Source: Codonopsis lanceolata (Eukaryota > Streptophyta > Magnoliopsida > Asterales > Campanulaceae). From it: 64,000 nt of DNA. The stretch spans positions 11,044,767-11,108,766 of the forward strand of contig CM028382.1 of assembly GCA_013146195.2 (NCBI GenBank), written 5' to 3'. Made by a program: the position numbers and the translations under genes. Below are positions 1 to 12,640 of this stretch, piece by piece; position 1 is the stretch's first letter, and every line of letters starts with the position of its first letter. The notes beneath the pieces are model-generated. The model made no database searches. It saw only the letters and a program-made list of their open reading frames with translations, and was not told the origin of the DNA.

Positions 1-1959
1 TATTACCTTTTGTTGATCAGTAATGATTGTCCATTCAAATCCATCTCTCATATCAAGGTCATCTATCAAATGCTTAAGAAACCATGTCCAGTTTTCCTTG
101 TTTTCCACCTGCACTACAGCCCAAGCAACATGGTACATCTGATTATTTGCATCCTTGGCAACTGCAGACAACAGCTCTCCCTTTTGTATTCCTTTAAAAA
201 ATGCTCCATCAATCCCCAACATTGGTCTACAATTCTCCATAAAAGTTGTCTTCACTTGATCAAAACACACATACATTCTCCTAAGAAAGGACCCTTGTCT
301 GGGATAGGGCTGATATGCTCAATGATGATTGTACTACCTGGATTCCTATTCTCGAACTCATCTTTATAACTCCACAACTTTGCATAATGTTCAGTCAGTG
401 AGTCATCCAGGTATTGCAATGCTTTTTTTCTTGCCCTACTAACCATGCAGTCACTCAATTCTACCTCAAAGTCCTTCAACACATCAGCTTTCATATCTTT
501 TAACTTGTAACTGTGGTTTCTTCTAAAGGTGTCAAAATAGTGATTTGCCAAAAAAGAAGAACTTAGATGCCTATTCTTAAATGCCATCCCACATTTATGT
601 TCAGGATTAAAAGAAGTAATTTACCAAAACTGTTTTTGATTGAATCCAACCCAAATTCTCCAAGGACATACAACTGAGTTCATGCAAACACCAGACATCC
701 TAAACTTCTCATTTCTGATCCATTTAATATCATATCTATTGTCCAAACCATACTTGATGACTGCTTGCTTAAATACTTCCTTTGTTTCAAATTGAAGCCC
801 AATTTTTAAATGCACATGTTTCATATCTGTGAGAACATTGAAAATAGGATATTTGACACCATTCTTCCTTCTCAGAATGGTGTCAACTTCTCCATGAAAT
901 ATTTTGTCATCCTCCTCATCACAGTAATCACTATCAGATGAAGTATCTTCAGTCATTGAATCCCTGCCAGGATCAATCTCATTAGCAGGTATAGGGTCAG
1001 GGGTAAGGTCAGATGTATGGGCAGGGTCATATGTATGGGCAGGTTCAGATGTATGGGCAGGATTAGATGTATGGGCAGGGTCAGAGGCAGGGGCATGATC
1101 AATCTCTCTGTCCTTCTTTCTTTTCCTAACATTCAACTTAGCAACCCTGACTTGCACAAGTTCTTCATCACTATCTATCAAATCATCTTCACTTAAACAT
1201 GGTTCCATATGACATCCTTCATCTTCAACCTCATATGGATATACAGATGCAATATCCACTTGTGTCATGTCAGGGTCATGTTGACTAGGCTCATGTTCAG
1301 ATTCAGGTTCAGGTTCAGGTTCTAGTTCTAGTTCAGAAAAGAAAGGCTCATGTCCAGGTTCAGGTTCAGAAAAGAAAGGCTCATGTTCAGGTTCATGTTG
1401 ACTAGGTTGAGTAAATTCTGGTTGAGTACATTCAAGGATATCTGGCTCAAGTTGCCTATTTTCAAACTCATGTTGCCTATTTTCTTCCTCAGGTTCCCTA
1501 TTTTTAGGTGCACTAAATTCATCTTCAAGCCAACTCATATCAGTGTCATGATCATCGTCATCTACAATCACAGGTTCCTCAACATTGTCATCTACACCCA
1601 CAGGTTCCTTAATATTGCCATCTACAAACACAAGTTCTTCAATATCATGCTCAACATACATGTATATAAACCCCACACACTTACTTTCTTCCACCATTCT
1701 TAAAACTCCCGCATTAGTATCTATTTTTGACAGTCCACTATCAATACTTTTAGAAGGCAACCTATACCATAATTGCTTAACACTTCCATACTTCAAATAA
1801 AATTTAACGTCTTTTTCTACTTTAAAATAATTTAGAGTATCAAGATCAACTTCTGCGATAAATTCTAGAGTCCCCCCCCCACATACTTCAGTTTGTTATC
1901 AACCCTACGAAATACCCCCCATGTATCAAAAATATTCCAATTTCCTTATAGTTGTCCAT
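1..1959 (-). pseudogene. MuDR-like (MULE) transposase pseudogene, cut by window edge
   Basis: Decayed transposase of a Mutator-like element read right to left. An ATG at 1957-1959 opens a short stretch ending in HGGYFVG, resembling the N-terminal PB1-like region of plant MULE transposases. Frame then shifts near a run of nine G (about 1871-1880) into a long reading frame (about 1865 to 621). That frame holds an acidic, Glu/Asp/Pro-rich linker with EPE and PAHTS repeats, then a MuDR DNA-binding domain (LKIGLQFETKEVFKQAVIKY through CPWRIWV). An in-frame TAA at 621-623 is followed in the same frame by FNPEHKCGMAFKNRH and the helical region down to about 300, where one frameshift leads into MENCRPMLGIDGAFFKG, the catalytic block with its first Asp. 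ITDQQKV at the window edge would hold the next Asp. The rest lies outside. At least three disabling lesions make it inactive; family assignment is secure. Confidence 0.85.
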
Positions 1960-2745
1960 TCTGCATAAATATAAATAATGGCATACTATCAAAACAATGG
2001 ACCACATAAAGTAGGCAAAACCAATAACACTTTAAAACCATGTTGCAGATGCATGCCTACTACAATATTAAATAACAACACAATATTTTAAAACCCTGTT
2101 GTGGTCCCAAAATGTATGATATTTTAAAGAAACCACAAATTATGACTCAGGTTTACCACAGACATTGAAACCCCAACAGTAGTATAAAATTGACACCCTA
2201 AATAATAGTGATACAAAATTAATACTTTACCATTTAACAACCAAAACAACAGACATTGGACCACGTAAACTACTAAATACAAAAACCCTAACACAGAAGC
2301 TATGAACATAGAAAGACAACAACTCGTATTTACCTCGTAGCTTCGATTCAATGCTATAAATAGAAATGAAATCCAGAATCCTTCGCTGCTACTTAATGCT
2401 TACTTGTTGATTAAGTGATATATGAACGAAGATTGGTTGTGATTCTCAATTTCGGCTCAAATCGCTCAAATCGCAAACCCTAACATTTGGGGATTTTTTT
2501 TCGCCGATTGATCGATAGTTAAGTCCCGTTCCCTCCAACTATATATACAAGGGCATTATTGTCCATTTTAAGGGGTAAAAAGGGTATTTCAGTCGAAGAT
2601 AACATCAAAAGGTAACGTCCGTCAAAAAATGGGTTACTATGCAAAATAAGTCTGGTACAGTGGCCATCCCGAAAATTTTGAAGTCTCAGTGGCCTAATTG
2701 CAAGTTTTTAGAAAATACAGTGGCCCGAAGGTGTGTTTTGTCTTT
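1960..2745 (-). mobile_element. 5' region and probable terminal repeat of the MULE
   Basis: No coding sequence is visible. The stretch lies upstream of the transposase and ends in phrases typical of plant MULE termini: 'tacagtggcc' recurs three times with small changes between 2650 and 2730. The other end of the element is outside the window, so the terminal inverted repeat cannot be verified and the border near 2745 is approximate. Confidence 0.4.
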
Positions 2746-2979
2746 TAGTAATTAGTAATATATTAATAGATAATAAGTACTCGTGAAACGCATAGTTTTG
2801 ATAATATTTTTTGCAAAAGTTTTTTATAATGAGACTATTTTTAAACTTGCTATTAGTAATTAAATTTTTTAATTAGAATATTTTGAACAAAAGTAAAATA
2901 AGATAGATATTGATCATATGAATGGATAATTTAAATATTTGTGTATGAATTTTCTAGAAAAATGAATTTAAAAATGAAG

Positions 2980-3147
<168 letters not shown>

Positions 3148-3745
3148 TATATTATTAATTAGTATTTTTGTTGAAATTAATTATTTTAACATAAAGTCAC
3201 CAAGTGGCATCATTGGGTTCCGTTAGTAGTAATTAATAATTAATAGATATAGATTAATAGAAGAACTAATTCACATAAAAATTGTCCCGTGAATAACTTG
3301 TATTAGTTAAATAGTGGGGAGATGAAAAATTGATGAGAATTGAAAAGTTTCAGTCAAGTTTAAGTTGTCTATTTATAAAAAGATAAAATCTACTTTTAAA
3401 TTAAGTTATTTTTTATAAAAAATTCTTCTAAAATTTGAAATACTTCTTTAAACACAAATTGATTGTTGAACCTCTGTGATTACTATCACTACACAATCAC
3501 ATATCGAAATTCAATACTTTTGAAAATTGGTAACTTTTGACAAAGTGACATACAACTAAAAATAGGCTCTTTTTAAAAGGAGCCCAACATTTAACTAAGG
3601 GCCTCGATTAGTATATTGAATGAAAATCAATTTCATAGAATTGATTACTAATAATAAAATTCCACAAAAATAGAAGAAAAGGTGAATCCTAAAACATGTT
3701 TGGAAACATAAGGAATGTGATTACTGATTACTAATATAGTACAAA

Positions 3746-5365
3746 CTAGTACTCTTGCTCGTGCCGATGGCACGACGCCAGTTTGAAAATTTATCAATAA
3801 AAGAAACAGATATTATAGAAATGAACTACTAAAAATATTATTTTCTTAAAAAAAATTGACTTTCAAACGGGGTCTCTTTGCCCGTAACGGATGGATTAAA
3901 TTGCTTAAGTTAATTACGATAACCGTTAAAAAGAAAAAAAATAAATATTTCAAATTACAAAACTTACGTTTTTTAAAAAAAAAATTTAAAATTTGTTTAC
4001 AAAATTACGGGTCGGAAAAAAATTAAATTGATTAAATTAATTACGATAACAATTAAAAAAATACAAATACAAATTTTCGCAACCATAAAACTGTAAAATA
4101 TTAAGTGTAAAATCGTAATATCTCAGTAAAAGAGTAACTAATTTTCGCAAATCAATGGACCAAATCACGGCTGAATCAAGAAATAGTAAACTGCAGGGGC
4201 CCGGAAGAAAATTACATTGTGGCCGCAAGGCCTCTGACCTTGAAATCGCAAGGTTTACAGAGAATGGCTAAATTTTGAATGCCGTATGAATGAAAGGGAT
4301 TGCATTATTCAGAATAAAAAAATTATTAAAAGAAAAGGAAAGAAAGGGGAAAAGGCGGCCCGTATCTCTCTCTCTCTTCAAGTCCATTCCCAAAAAGAAT
4401 TCAGACGGCCTCCTTCATCTTCTCCGGCGAAACTCGGCCAGCATCAAGGTCAGCCCTGCATCTCCATCTCCGCCCCTTTATCTCTCTCCTCTGTTCGATT
4501 CCGACCCCAAGCATTCCAAAGAACGTTAAGCTGTGTTCGAGGTTCGCTTCCTTCGTCTTCATCTCCATCTCTCCATCCCCCATCTCCATCTCTCTCCTCC
4601 ACCATGTCCTCCGCCGCCCCAAAAACCAAGCAACCCCGTTCGCCCAAAGCCTCCACCGAAACTCCAAATCAAATAACCCCAAATCTGGCTGCCATCCTCC
4701 ATGGCCGCCACCCATCTTAAATCGCCTTTTCTCCCTTCCACCATATTCAGCGTTCTCTCTCTCCTTCATGCCAAACCCAACAGCTGCTTCTTCTCCGGCC
4801 AAGTCTTCTCCCTATCAAAACTCCAACCAATCAGTCCTCTCCATCGATTCCCGCTCCCAGCCGTCATCCGCATCTCTCAAGCCTCGATTTCGGCCCCTGT
4901 TCATGCCTCATGTCCTCACCCACCTCTATCTTTCTACAGCCGTGCTCTCTCCTTCCGCCTCTGTTCACCTCGATTCCGGTGAAGCAACTTCCAGCCTGAT
5001 CAACTACGTCTCTGCCGCCGGGCATCGACAACAACCTCCATATCACGACCGGCTTCGAATCTGTAATCTCCATCCCAGAAGCGGGTCTGATTAATTGCTG
5101 CAATTTGGAATTATCAGTATGATGAATATTCTTGATATAATTCTTAGTAAATTTCAAAAGAAAAGGGAGAGAGAGGGGTAGTTTTTCAACCGTGAATAGT
5201 GGGGGGAGTTGGAGAGAGAGATGTGTAGTTTTTCAACCGTCATTCACACATGTGAACTTGGGCAGTGATTATGACCGTAAGATCTTCGTAAATGAATCAA
5301 TCTCAGCCGCTCTTTATCTAAAGTCAATTGCGAGCGTGCGATAATGAGTCCTATTGTATTATAGA
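3746..5365 (-). mobile_element. Non-autonomous Helitron (1,620 bp) with gene-like cargo
   Basis: On the minus strand the element starts with TC (plus-strand GA at 5364-5365) and ends in CTAG (3746-3749), with a 3' hairpin CGTGCC/GGCACG (3760-3765 and 3769-3774) just inside, the hallmark of Helitrons. It sits between A and T. The paralogous segment at 32830-32890 reads straight across the site (junction 32871/32872), giving an empty-site proof of both ends. The 3' end is close in sequence to the plus-strand Helitron ending at 21473, so they are one family. No Rep or helicase is encoded; it depends on an autonomous relative. Confidence 0.9.
4300..5100 (+). other. Possible captured gene fragment inside the Helitron
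   Basis: Base composition changes abruptly from AT-rich Helitron DNA to a stretch near 50% GC, rich in CT tracts and TCTCTCTC like a plant 5' leader. Several overlapping open frames occur on both strands (longest 4286-4720 plus, 144 codons, and 4401-4802 minus, 133 codons), so frame alone does not reveal a product. The plus frame contains an internal ATG at 4604 followed by a Ser/Pro/Lys-rich peptide. I recognise no domain. Helitrons commonly carry host gene pieces, which makes capture the favoured reading; simple low-complexity composition is the alternative. Confidence 0.4.
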
Positions 5366-5700
5366 TTCCTATCATATTGTTTGGTTAGAAACAAAACAAC
5401 TTTGAATGCAATGACAAAACTAAGACAATTGACAATATTACCCAAAAGTAGACAAGTACTTGTTAATGACTTTCATGATAAAAATGTGTCATTAATGTTA
5501 TAATGCTCCTCAAAATATCAAGTTGTTCATTCTTTTGTAATTTACGTGAACATCAATAAATCAAGAAAAAATGTTTTAAAAACACGGAAATACAAACTTG
5601 AGGGTGATAGCTAACCTAACCCGATTTAAGGAGGACATATGACTTAGACCTTGAAAATGAAATATGCATCAAAATTACAAAAAAGCCAAGCAACTAAAGT
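5366..5700. repeat. Left end of segmental duplication copy A
   Basis: Non-coding AT-rich DNA that matches 32872-33087 and then 36537-36680 with scattered differences. The match is interrupted in the other copy by the Helitron at 33088-36536; the uninterrupted site here lies at 5571/5572. Confidence 0.8.
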
Positions 5701-5950
5701 GAAAACAATTAACATACCCTAAGAAGAGGAAACCCAGCAGCATCCAACCAGAGATCACCTCTAATGGAATGATAGAGATCGGCCAATGAGTCAAAATAGG
5801 AATCCAAACAAGTATCCATGGCTAAGTTAGGCAAACAATCTGCAACCATAGTAGCCTCTCTAGAACAATGCCAAAATGAGAAAAGGTGAACACATGGTCC
5901 TCCAAAATGGCACGAATAACATAAGCACACGTCCAAGGAGGGGAGTGATT
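5700..5950 (-). pseudogene. LINE RNase H fragment (copy A)
   Basis: The minus frame 5709-5936 encodes the C-terminal part of a LINE-type RNase H: FSFWHCSREATMVADCLPNL followed by AMDTCLDSYFDSLADL. The motif REA-MVAD-L-NLA is the end of the RNase H fold found in plant L1-like ORF2 proteins. The same block occurs at 36675-36974. The frame is broken to the right by LTR sequence beginning at 5951, so only this piece remains. Confidence 0.75.
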
Positions 5951-7986
5951 GTCACACCCCAAGCCTTCCCTACCTGGGCCTTGGCTCAGGACGTGAGCTA
6001 AATGTCAAACAGAAACAAAATAAAGCCATAGTAATCAATTTTTAGCACATTAACACAAAAGATGATATTCCTCTACACTGAGTGACAAAGGAATCAAAAG
6101 TTTTACAAAAGATTTCAATGTACAACTCAAAAGAAGACGACAAGTCTTCTTGTACAACTCAAAAGATTCTATCAAAACTATTGCGGAAGCTACCCCAAAA
6201 TAACCAACCACTAGCTATCTAGCGTCACAGCTACCGTGCTCCTTGCTTCACCTGGTTGGGATCTTAGGAAAATAAATAAAGACGGGGTGAGTTGAAACTC
6301 AATAGGTTTCAGGTATGCTTATATATGTTATGTGTGTATGCAACATGATACATGCCATAAGGGTTAGAGATGCACATAGCAAGATAAACTGCACATATTA
6401 CCAGAGAGTAAACACATATAACCAAATTATTCAATAGAGGAAGTAAACAAGTTTGAGATACATCTTCAATCAACTAGAATCCCCAAACTCCATGATTTCT
6501 CGAACACGATCATAATCAACACACATAATCCTGGGAACAATCAGTCACGAGGCCAGATCCCTACAACCCCGAACAATCGTGACGACAAAGCTATTACCCT
6601 AACATGGGTAACCTTAACCTTAGTCATGGCAACGACTGAGGGGTTTAGGCCAAATCAAACTTCGCTGCTAACTTGCATTGCTCTCCGCCCCATTACCAGG
6701 TTAGAGGTAATGTTTCATGCCTAACGGATACTTCTACACTTATGAACCGCTTTAGCTCAATACCAAAGATACTTCTCATTCAAATTTGTTCAACGTATTC
6801 TCAATTTCTCATTATCACATATCACACAATTAAAATACAATGGTTTATGAAGTAAAACCGTTGTTACCTTCGATAAGATTGTTAACAAGGTTGAAAGTTG
6901 TTTAAGATCAAATTCCCAATCTATCTCATCACATAATCAGTTACTCACATAAAAATGCTCAATTCAAATTGGGACACAATACATGTGGGACTTTCAATAA
7001 CACAAATTTCACCATATATATACCAAGAACTTCTCAATAATTTATTCAAAACTCAAATTCACACATAGACAATGTTCAACATAAGATATATATCATAATT
7101 GTTCATTTATCACTTCTAATAAGCAAGAATTTATGGATGATAAACATACATAAGAATCCCCCTACCTCAAAGTGGAGAACTCAAGAAATGGTAGAAAACA
7201 AGGATGAATTGGCTCAAAGGAAAGTTCACAGCAAGTGGAAAAACTTTAACAAAGTCTTCAAGTGATGAAATAAATAGAGTTTGGATCTTCAATTCCTTGC
7301 TAGAACACCAAGCAAACCCTTCTCTTCCAATCTCACCTTAAATAGGTGTGTTAGAATATGTTTTATGTCTGAGGCTCAATATAAGAGTCTTCAGCTGGAT
7401 TTTAAAAGAATGATTGTCGAATTACCAAAATGTACATTACTGTTATGGGAGCAAACGCGGTCGCCTTCCCCTATATGATGTGATCGCGTCGATGATAGAT
7501 TTTTTAGGTTCCAGACATCAGCTACGCCCGCGGTCGTTTTCTCCTCACAATGTGACTGCCTTCTAAGCAATGCGGTCTCTTTGCCAAATATAGCGTGACT
7601 GCTTTACAAACTGGGTTGTTTAACCCCATGTTTTTTGCATGAGACGCGGTGGCTTTACAATTTTAACGCGACCGCCTTCCTCTACAACATGATCTCCTTG
7701 TTCATTAGAACGCGACCACGTCTCCTCCAAAGACTTTTTGTAAACTAAGGCTGGACCAAATGAGCTCAAGCTCAATCAAAACATCTCTAAATACCAACAA
7801 GCCAAAAGCAAGACTTTCTAAATTTCCAAAACACAACATATCATACATTGAAACTCAAACTTCAATTTACCATAATTCAATATAACCAAGATGACCAAAA
7901 CATTGACAATTACTCAATTTCTACCATAAAGTGTTCAACAAAATAAATTTTGTCCCCAATTGATAACTAACCTCAACTCACTCTGT
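5951..7986 (-). mobile_element. LTR-retrotransposon LTR, probably solo
   Basis: Starts TGTCACACCCC on the plus strand and runs as non-coding, moderately AT-rich DNA to about 7986. Scattered words such as 'gcggtcgc' resemble those in the long LTRs at 8975, 37529 and 60202, so I infer a gypsy-type LTR in minus orientation (terminal TGTGACA on the minus strand). No protein frame of note. A target duplication was not found; the right border meets an inverted relative. Confidence 0.5.
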
Positions 7987-8755
7987 AACACTTGGGAATT
8001 TTCAAACTATATGTGTTATTAATCTTGTGCACGTAAGTGTGTGTCAAAAAATTAGATATGTATTTGAGTTAAATTTAAATAAGTTAGCTTACTTCTAACC
8101 AAGTTGCATAGCATTGTGTTCAAAAAATTCTTGTTATTGGTTATTTGGTAGGATGAATCTTAAGTTGGTAATGTTTTGGTCAATCTTGGTTATATTGTGT
8201 TTTGGGAAGTATTGGTAAGCCTTGGGTTTGGATTGTTTATGCTTTGGTTGTGTTTTGGTTAGATTGAAAGCAATGTTGGTTCAAATTTCGTAAGTTTTGG
8301 TGTGTTTTGCTAAACAAGGGGTAAGGCGGTCACGTCTCCTAAGACTAGGCGACCGCGTTTGAGGCTTTTAGATTTTGGTCAGGTCTGTGATTTACGCGAT
8401 TGCATTCTAAGGAATAAGGTGACCACGTCGTAAGGGAAAGCGGCCGCGTTACAATGGTAAAGTGATCGTATCTCACGCTTAGAAAAATAGGGGTAGTTAT
8501 GTAATTTGTGCGGTCGCGTTGAGTAGGGAAAGGCAACTGTGTTGTTGTTGGAAGCGATCATGTTGAAGAGGGAAGGTGACCACATTGCCTTGGTTTTAAG
8601 TTAACCTTTTTCGTAATTGAACATTTGGTCAACCATGTAAATATATGAATTTGACTTGTTGTAGGCTGAGAGGGCTCACCATTTTCATACATAAACACAC
8701 ACAATCACACATATTGAAGGTGAGATTTGGGGAGATAGGGTTTCTAGTGTTCTAG
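7987..8755 (+). mobile_element. Partial LTR in inverted orientation to its neighbour
   Basis: Begins TGTAACACTTGGG and is similar in inverse to the preceding LTR: for example 'ttttggtcaatcttggtt' at about 8175 is the inverse of sequence near 7885, and both carry 'gcggtcgcg'-like words. It ends where LINE sequence resumes near 8756. Interpreted as a fragment of the same LTR family in opposite orientation. Confidence 0.4.
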
Positions 8756-8974
8756 CTTGGATTTGATAGATTGACCTAAGGAGCATTCGTAGGCAACAAA
8801 GAAGTCCGCAAGCTTACGTAAAGAACGACGGTGACCATTGCAGAAAACACTCACATCATCTACGAAGGCCAAGTGAGAAATTATAGGACATCCACTAGAC
8901 GTTGAATAAACCATCGAAGGATTGGAGACATGAAGTTGAATCAGACTACGACTTAGGACCTGGAAGGCTGCGAT
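8756..8974 (-). pseudogene. LINE reverse-transcriptase fragment (copy A)
   Basis: Minus-strand translation gives ISHLAFVDDVSVFCNGHRRS followed by a helix and YECSLGQSI. FVDD is the catalytic motif of LINE reverse transcriptase (F-A/V-D-D), and the SLGQSI-KSK block follows it in plant L1-like ORF2. The equivalent in copy B is at about 41610-41815. The fragment is cut on the left by LTR DNA and on the right by the solo LTR at 8975. Compared with copy B, the stretch between RT and RNase H (zinc-binding region) is missing, so the LTR insertion here came with or after a deletion. Confidence 0.75.
8970..8974. repeat. Target-site duplication GCGAT (left)
   Basis: Matches 11833-11837 exactly and brackets the solo LTR. 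Confidence 0.85.
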
Positions 8975-11832
8975 TGTGGCGACCCGACCCGGGCCCGAGG
9001 TGGAACCGCGGGTCGGACTGCCCAAATAGGGGGGAAACAAGTAAGCACATAAAACATGCAAGGACTTAATTTAAGAAAATGACGTGACGCAACATTAGAG
9101 ACGTAACACACCTCGGCACCAAAGGGCCGGAATTTAAAAAACATCTTTTCCTGATATAACAGTTAAGCAATTTAAACCAAGTCATCGGCGACACTACAAG
9201 CCGGAACCCAAGCTAGCAGTTTATGGACAAGTATTAAATAAGAGCTAATAGGATGCTCAGCGGAAGACTTATACATAGTGAACTATTAACAAGATAACCA
9301 AGCTCGGCTTACACAGTGCCGGCATCAATAGGAATAAAAATACTACAAGTGTTAAACTACAAGTAGCTAATAAAAGTAACAAGTTCAAGTTCTATACATA
9401 TTCCCAAGCATAGTCTAATTGACTTGCTTTAACCCATCGTCCTTGCAAAATATAAAAGGAAGGAAGAGGACATCTAAACCACCTCTTCAACTGCAACGTC
9501 GGACCAAAAGAGGAATAAAGGAGTCACGAACACTGCAAGCCTCACAGGTGACCTCGCTTTGCTAGGATCTAAAGCGAAGGGGAATGGGTAAGTCATAAAG
9601 ACTTGTAAGCTATCAATCATGCATGTCATGGCAATATGCAACATACAAGGCAAGATATCATCACATAAGCATAGAGATCATATATCCAAGATGCACATTG
9701 TTTCACATAGGTGCTCGTAATTAAATCACATAGGATAAGGATATATGGAGAGCCTGGCCGCTACGTAGTTCCTGCATACAAGCGTTATCTGGAATGTGAG
9801 GTGTCAGATGTGTGTGAGTACATCGACCTTCCGAGGAGATGCCCGGGATAGACACACCAATGATGCTCTAATGATTACAGCAAGGGGGCTACTTCCCCAC
9901 TGTGGCCACAGTGGAGGCGTGTGTGAACAAAGACGGGTATGCCACCGGACTCATGCAAATGCCAAGTAGTGTTTACTTAACAAATTTCAAGTAGAGAACG
10001 AGGTCGACAAGAGCGATCTCGTTCATGACAAGTAATTATTCTCATCAATAAATCAAGTAGGATTGAGTTCGACAAGAGCGAACTCAACATGTCAAATAGG
10101 CATTCTATTATATGACATTTAAATCAAGCATGGTAATCAATCCAATTCAAGAGTCTAGAATTATTATTCTTAGTGAAATGCATTTAGAACGTCATAGGGA
10201 TTGATCACTGAGCCGGTATTGTTCAATGGCTCACTAAAATAGACTCCGTTGAGTCGTGTCTACAAATTCAACCAATAGAGTTAAAAACACTAATTGTATT
10301 AAAAACTCTTTTCTAAGTTCTCGTATAGGATAGACTAGGCCATTAATCCAAATAATAACCCTAGCCAAGAATTATCATCAATTCAATATTTCATGGAACC
10401 CTAGAAATCATAATTTCTAAAAGTCAATAAAAGCCAATGGTCCAAGAACAATATTTATTCCTAAGGAGGCATAGAACACTTTTAATTCTAGGCTTAGGAC
10501 CAAAACAACAAGATAAATATATCATTCAAAATTCCCAAAATCTCAAATCATCCTAAAACATGATATTAACATGGCAAAGGTATGAGAGACATGAAAGAAG
10601 GGGGATAGCATGGCATTTCTAGCATACATCCTAAGGGAAATCAATAGCTTACCTTGTTCGAAATCCAATTGTTGCATGCTAAAACAAACCAGAGATTATT
10701 AAACTAGAGGAGAAGAGCTTCGATTCGGTGGTCTCGGATTGAAAAACGGATGGACGGAGCTCCGGCAATCAAGCAACCAAGGTAGAGCTCCCAAGCTTTC
10801 TCTCTCTAAGAACCCAGCTCAACAATGGAGGAATGAGAGAAAAATGGCTGATCAGTTGGAGGTTAGGGATGATGAACTCACTAAAAGAGTCAATCCAAGA
10901 TTAGAATTATGAAGCTTCTAATTGGTGGATGAAAGAGTACCCTTGATTAAAACACATCCAAGGGCTCAAAATAGGCTTAAAAGGGTCAAGGGTCAAGTTG
11001 GGGGCTGCCTTGGGTCGTACAAAGGGTCAAGTGTGCAAGACAAGGCTCGTCAGGATTTCAAAATCCCGTAATTGAGGATCTGATGACCTTGCGGTCACAA
11101 GGTCATCTACACCTTGCGATAGCAAGGTCTCCAGAACATTGTTTCCCAAGTTTCTGCCTTCCTTGTGAGGGCAAGACCAAACCACCTTGCGAGGGCAAGG
11201 TCTCCAGATTGAAAAGCCTTCAAATTTGGCCTAGAATGAACCGCAAACAACCCAAGAAATTCAAGGGGGTAAACCAACACTCAAAACACGAGAAGAACAG
11301 GTCCGAACATCACCCGAAACAAGGAGGAATGAAGGGCGAAACTCGCAACAAACATCAAACGAATCAATGACGAGTTAAACAAAGATACAACAAGCATGAA
11401 TGAACATTCTTAAACATGTTTAAGACTAGGATACAAGGTCTAGGATTCAAGTTAACATCACACGAGTCTCAAAGACACGAAACGAGGCAAGGAAAGACAA
11501 ACCGAGAGACCCTAAGAGTCAAAAAGGTCAAATGAAGCAAGAAGGCTTCCGAACTCTCAACCAAGCATACAATGACCTAGATTGAAGTTATAAAACATGT
11601 TATAAAGGTACTAACGTTCTAGTAGGACTTAGTTAAGTGCTAAGACGATACACGAAGCAGGTATAACAAGGCATGCAACGTATAGAAGGCATGTAAGCAA
11701 CTACGATCATGGTTGACCTAATGCGAGCATTGTATGAACAATATGGACTCTAAAACATGTTAAGACACATAATGAACATATTAATCAAGTATAGGAGACA
11801 TGATATACAAGTAATGGGCTTGGGTTCTCACA
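8975..11832 (-). mobile_element. Solo LTR, 2.86 kb, gypsy-type long-LTR family
   Basis: Starts TGTGGCGACCCG and ends GGGTTCTCACA, with the 5-bp target duplication GCGAT on both sides (8970-8974 and 11833-11837), so it is a complete solo LTR. A relative with the same ends lies at 37529-40543. No transposon protein is encoded. The minus strand is the likely sense strand: it would start TGTGAGAACCC, and the relatives have a TATA-like box on that strand. Short open frames inside (such as 11083-11370) are not supported as genes. Confidence 0.85.
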
Positions 11833-12640
11833 GCGATGAACAAGGTGGGAGATAAGGCCTCCATCTTACACATTTAACGGCAAAAGCTAGTAATACATTT
11901 AAATACAAAAGTGACATACTTTCATACATAATGACTTACACATTAAGGGACTAAAAGTGACACATTTAAAGATAAAAGTGGTACATTCAAGGCCAACAAG
12001 TGACACAGTTTTCATTTATAAAATATGGGGGGTGCCTTTTTAATTTTTCAAAAGTTGAGGGTGATGCTGTAATTTCTAATTCTTTTGACTCATTTAACAT
12101 GGCTAGCTTCATCTTACGAATTAAGACCAATAAGATCGTCTTACTAGAGACATGCTCTCTATTTATTATGTGTTTTATGGCCAAATGTTGAGAGAACCCT
12201 TTTTAGTCAAATTTGTCATTATTTTTTTCCTTTAATCAAGTTTATCTTACAAATTGTGGTAGATTTTTGCAAGATTCTCATTTTGCTTTTTGCATATGGG
12301 TATTTCTTCGACATTTCGATGGTGGAGAGGATCGAGGCGGTGGTGGTGATGGTGGTGGTTCTGGTTGTGGGTGAATAATATAAGTAAATAGTGTTTTCAT
12401 TTGATGCAGATACAGACACTTTGGCCATTTAAAAAAAAATTTGACGGGAATCCTAACGATAACATAGAGAAGAGGAATCTAACCAAGAAATGCAAGTATG
12501 CAACGTGTAGGACTAAACTAATTTTTTTTTCAAATGGTAGGACCAAACAAAGATTTTTCTGAAAGTCAAGGGACCAAAAAAATATTTATTTCTTTTTATT
12601 TTCAGAAAATTCCCACCAAAAAAAAAAAAAAAAAAAGACA
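11833..12640. repeat. Non-coding part of duplication copy A
   Basis: Matches 41816-42256 and, after the copia insertion of copy B, 50902-51170. Contains short direct repeats built on 'aaaagtgacacattt'. The part around 12430-12600 ('actttggccattt', 'gggaccaaaaa') looks like the end of a Mutator-like element but lacks a partner I could pair. No gene seen. Confidence 0.65.

Noticed and set aside
10..369. 119-codon plus-strand frame at the window start
   Set aside because: It is the antisense shadow of the MULE transposase catalytic block.
1350..1703. 117-codon plus-strand frame
   Set aside because: Antisense of the acidic linker of the MULE transposase; repetitive composition keeps it open.
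11083..11370. 95-codon frame with charged residues
   Set aside because: Lies inside the solo LTR and is not conserved in the related LTR at 37529.
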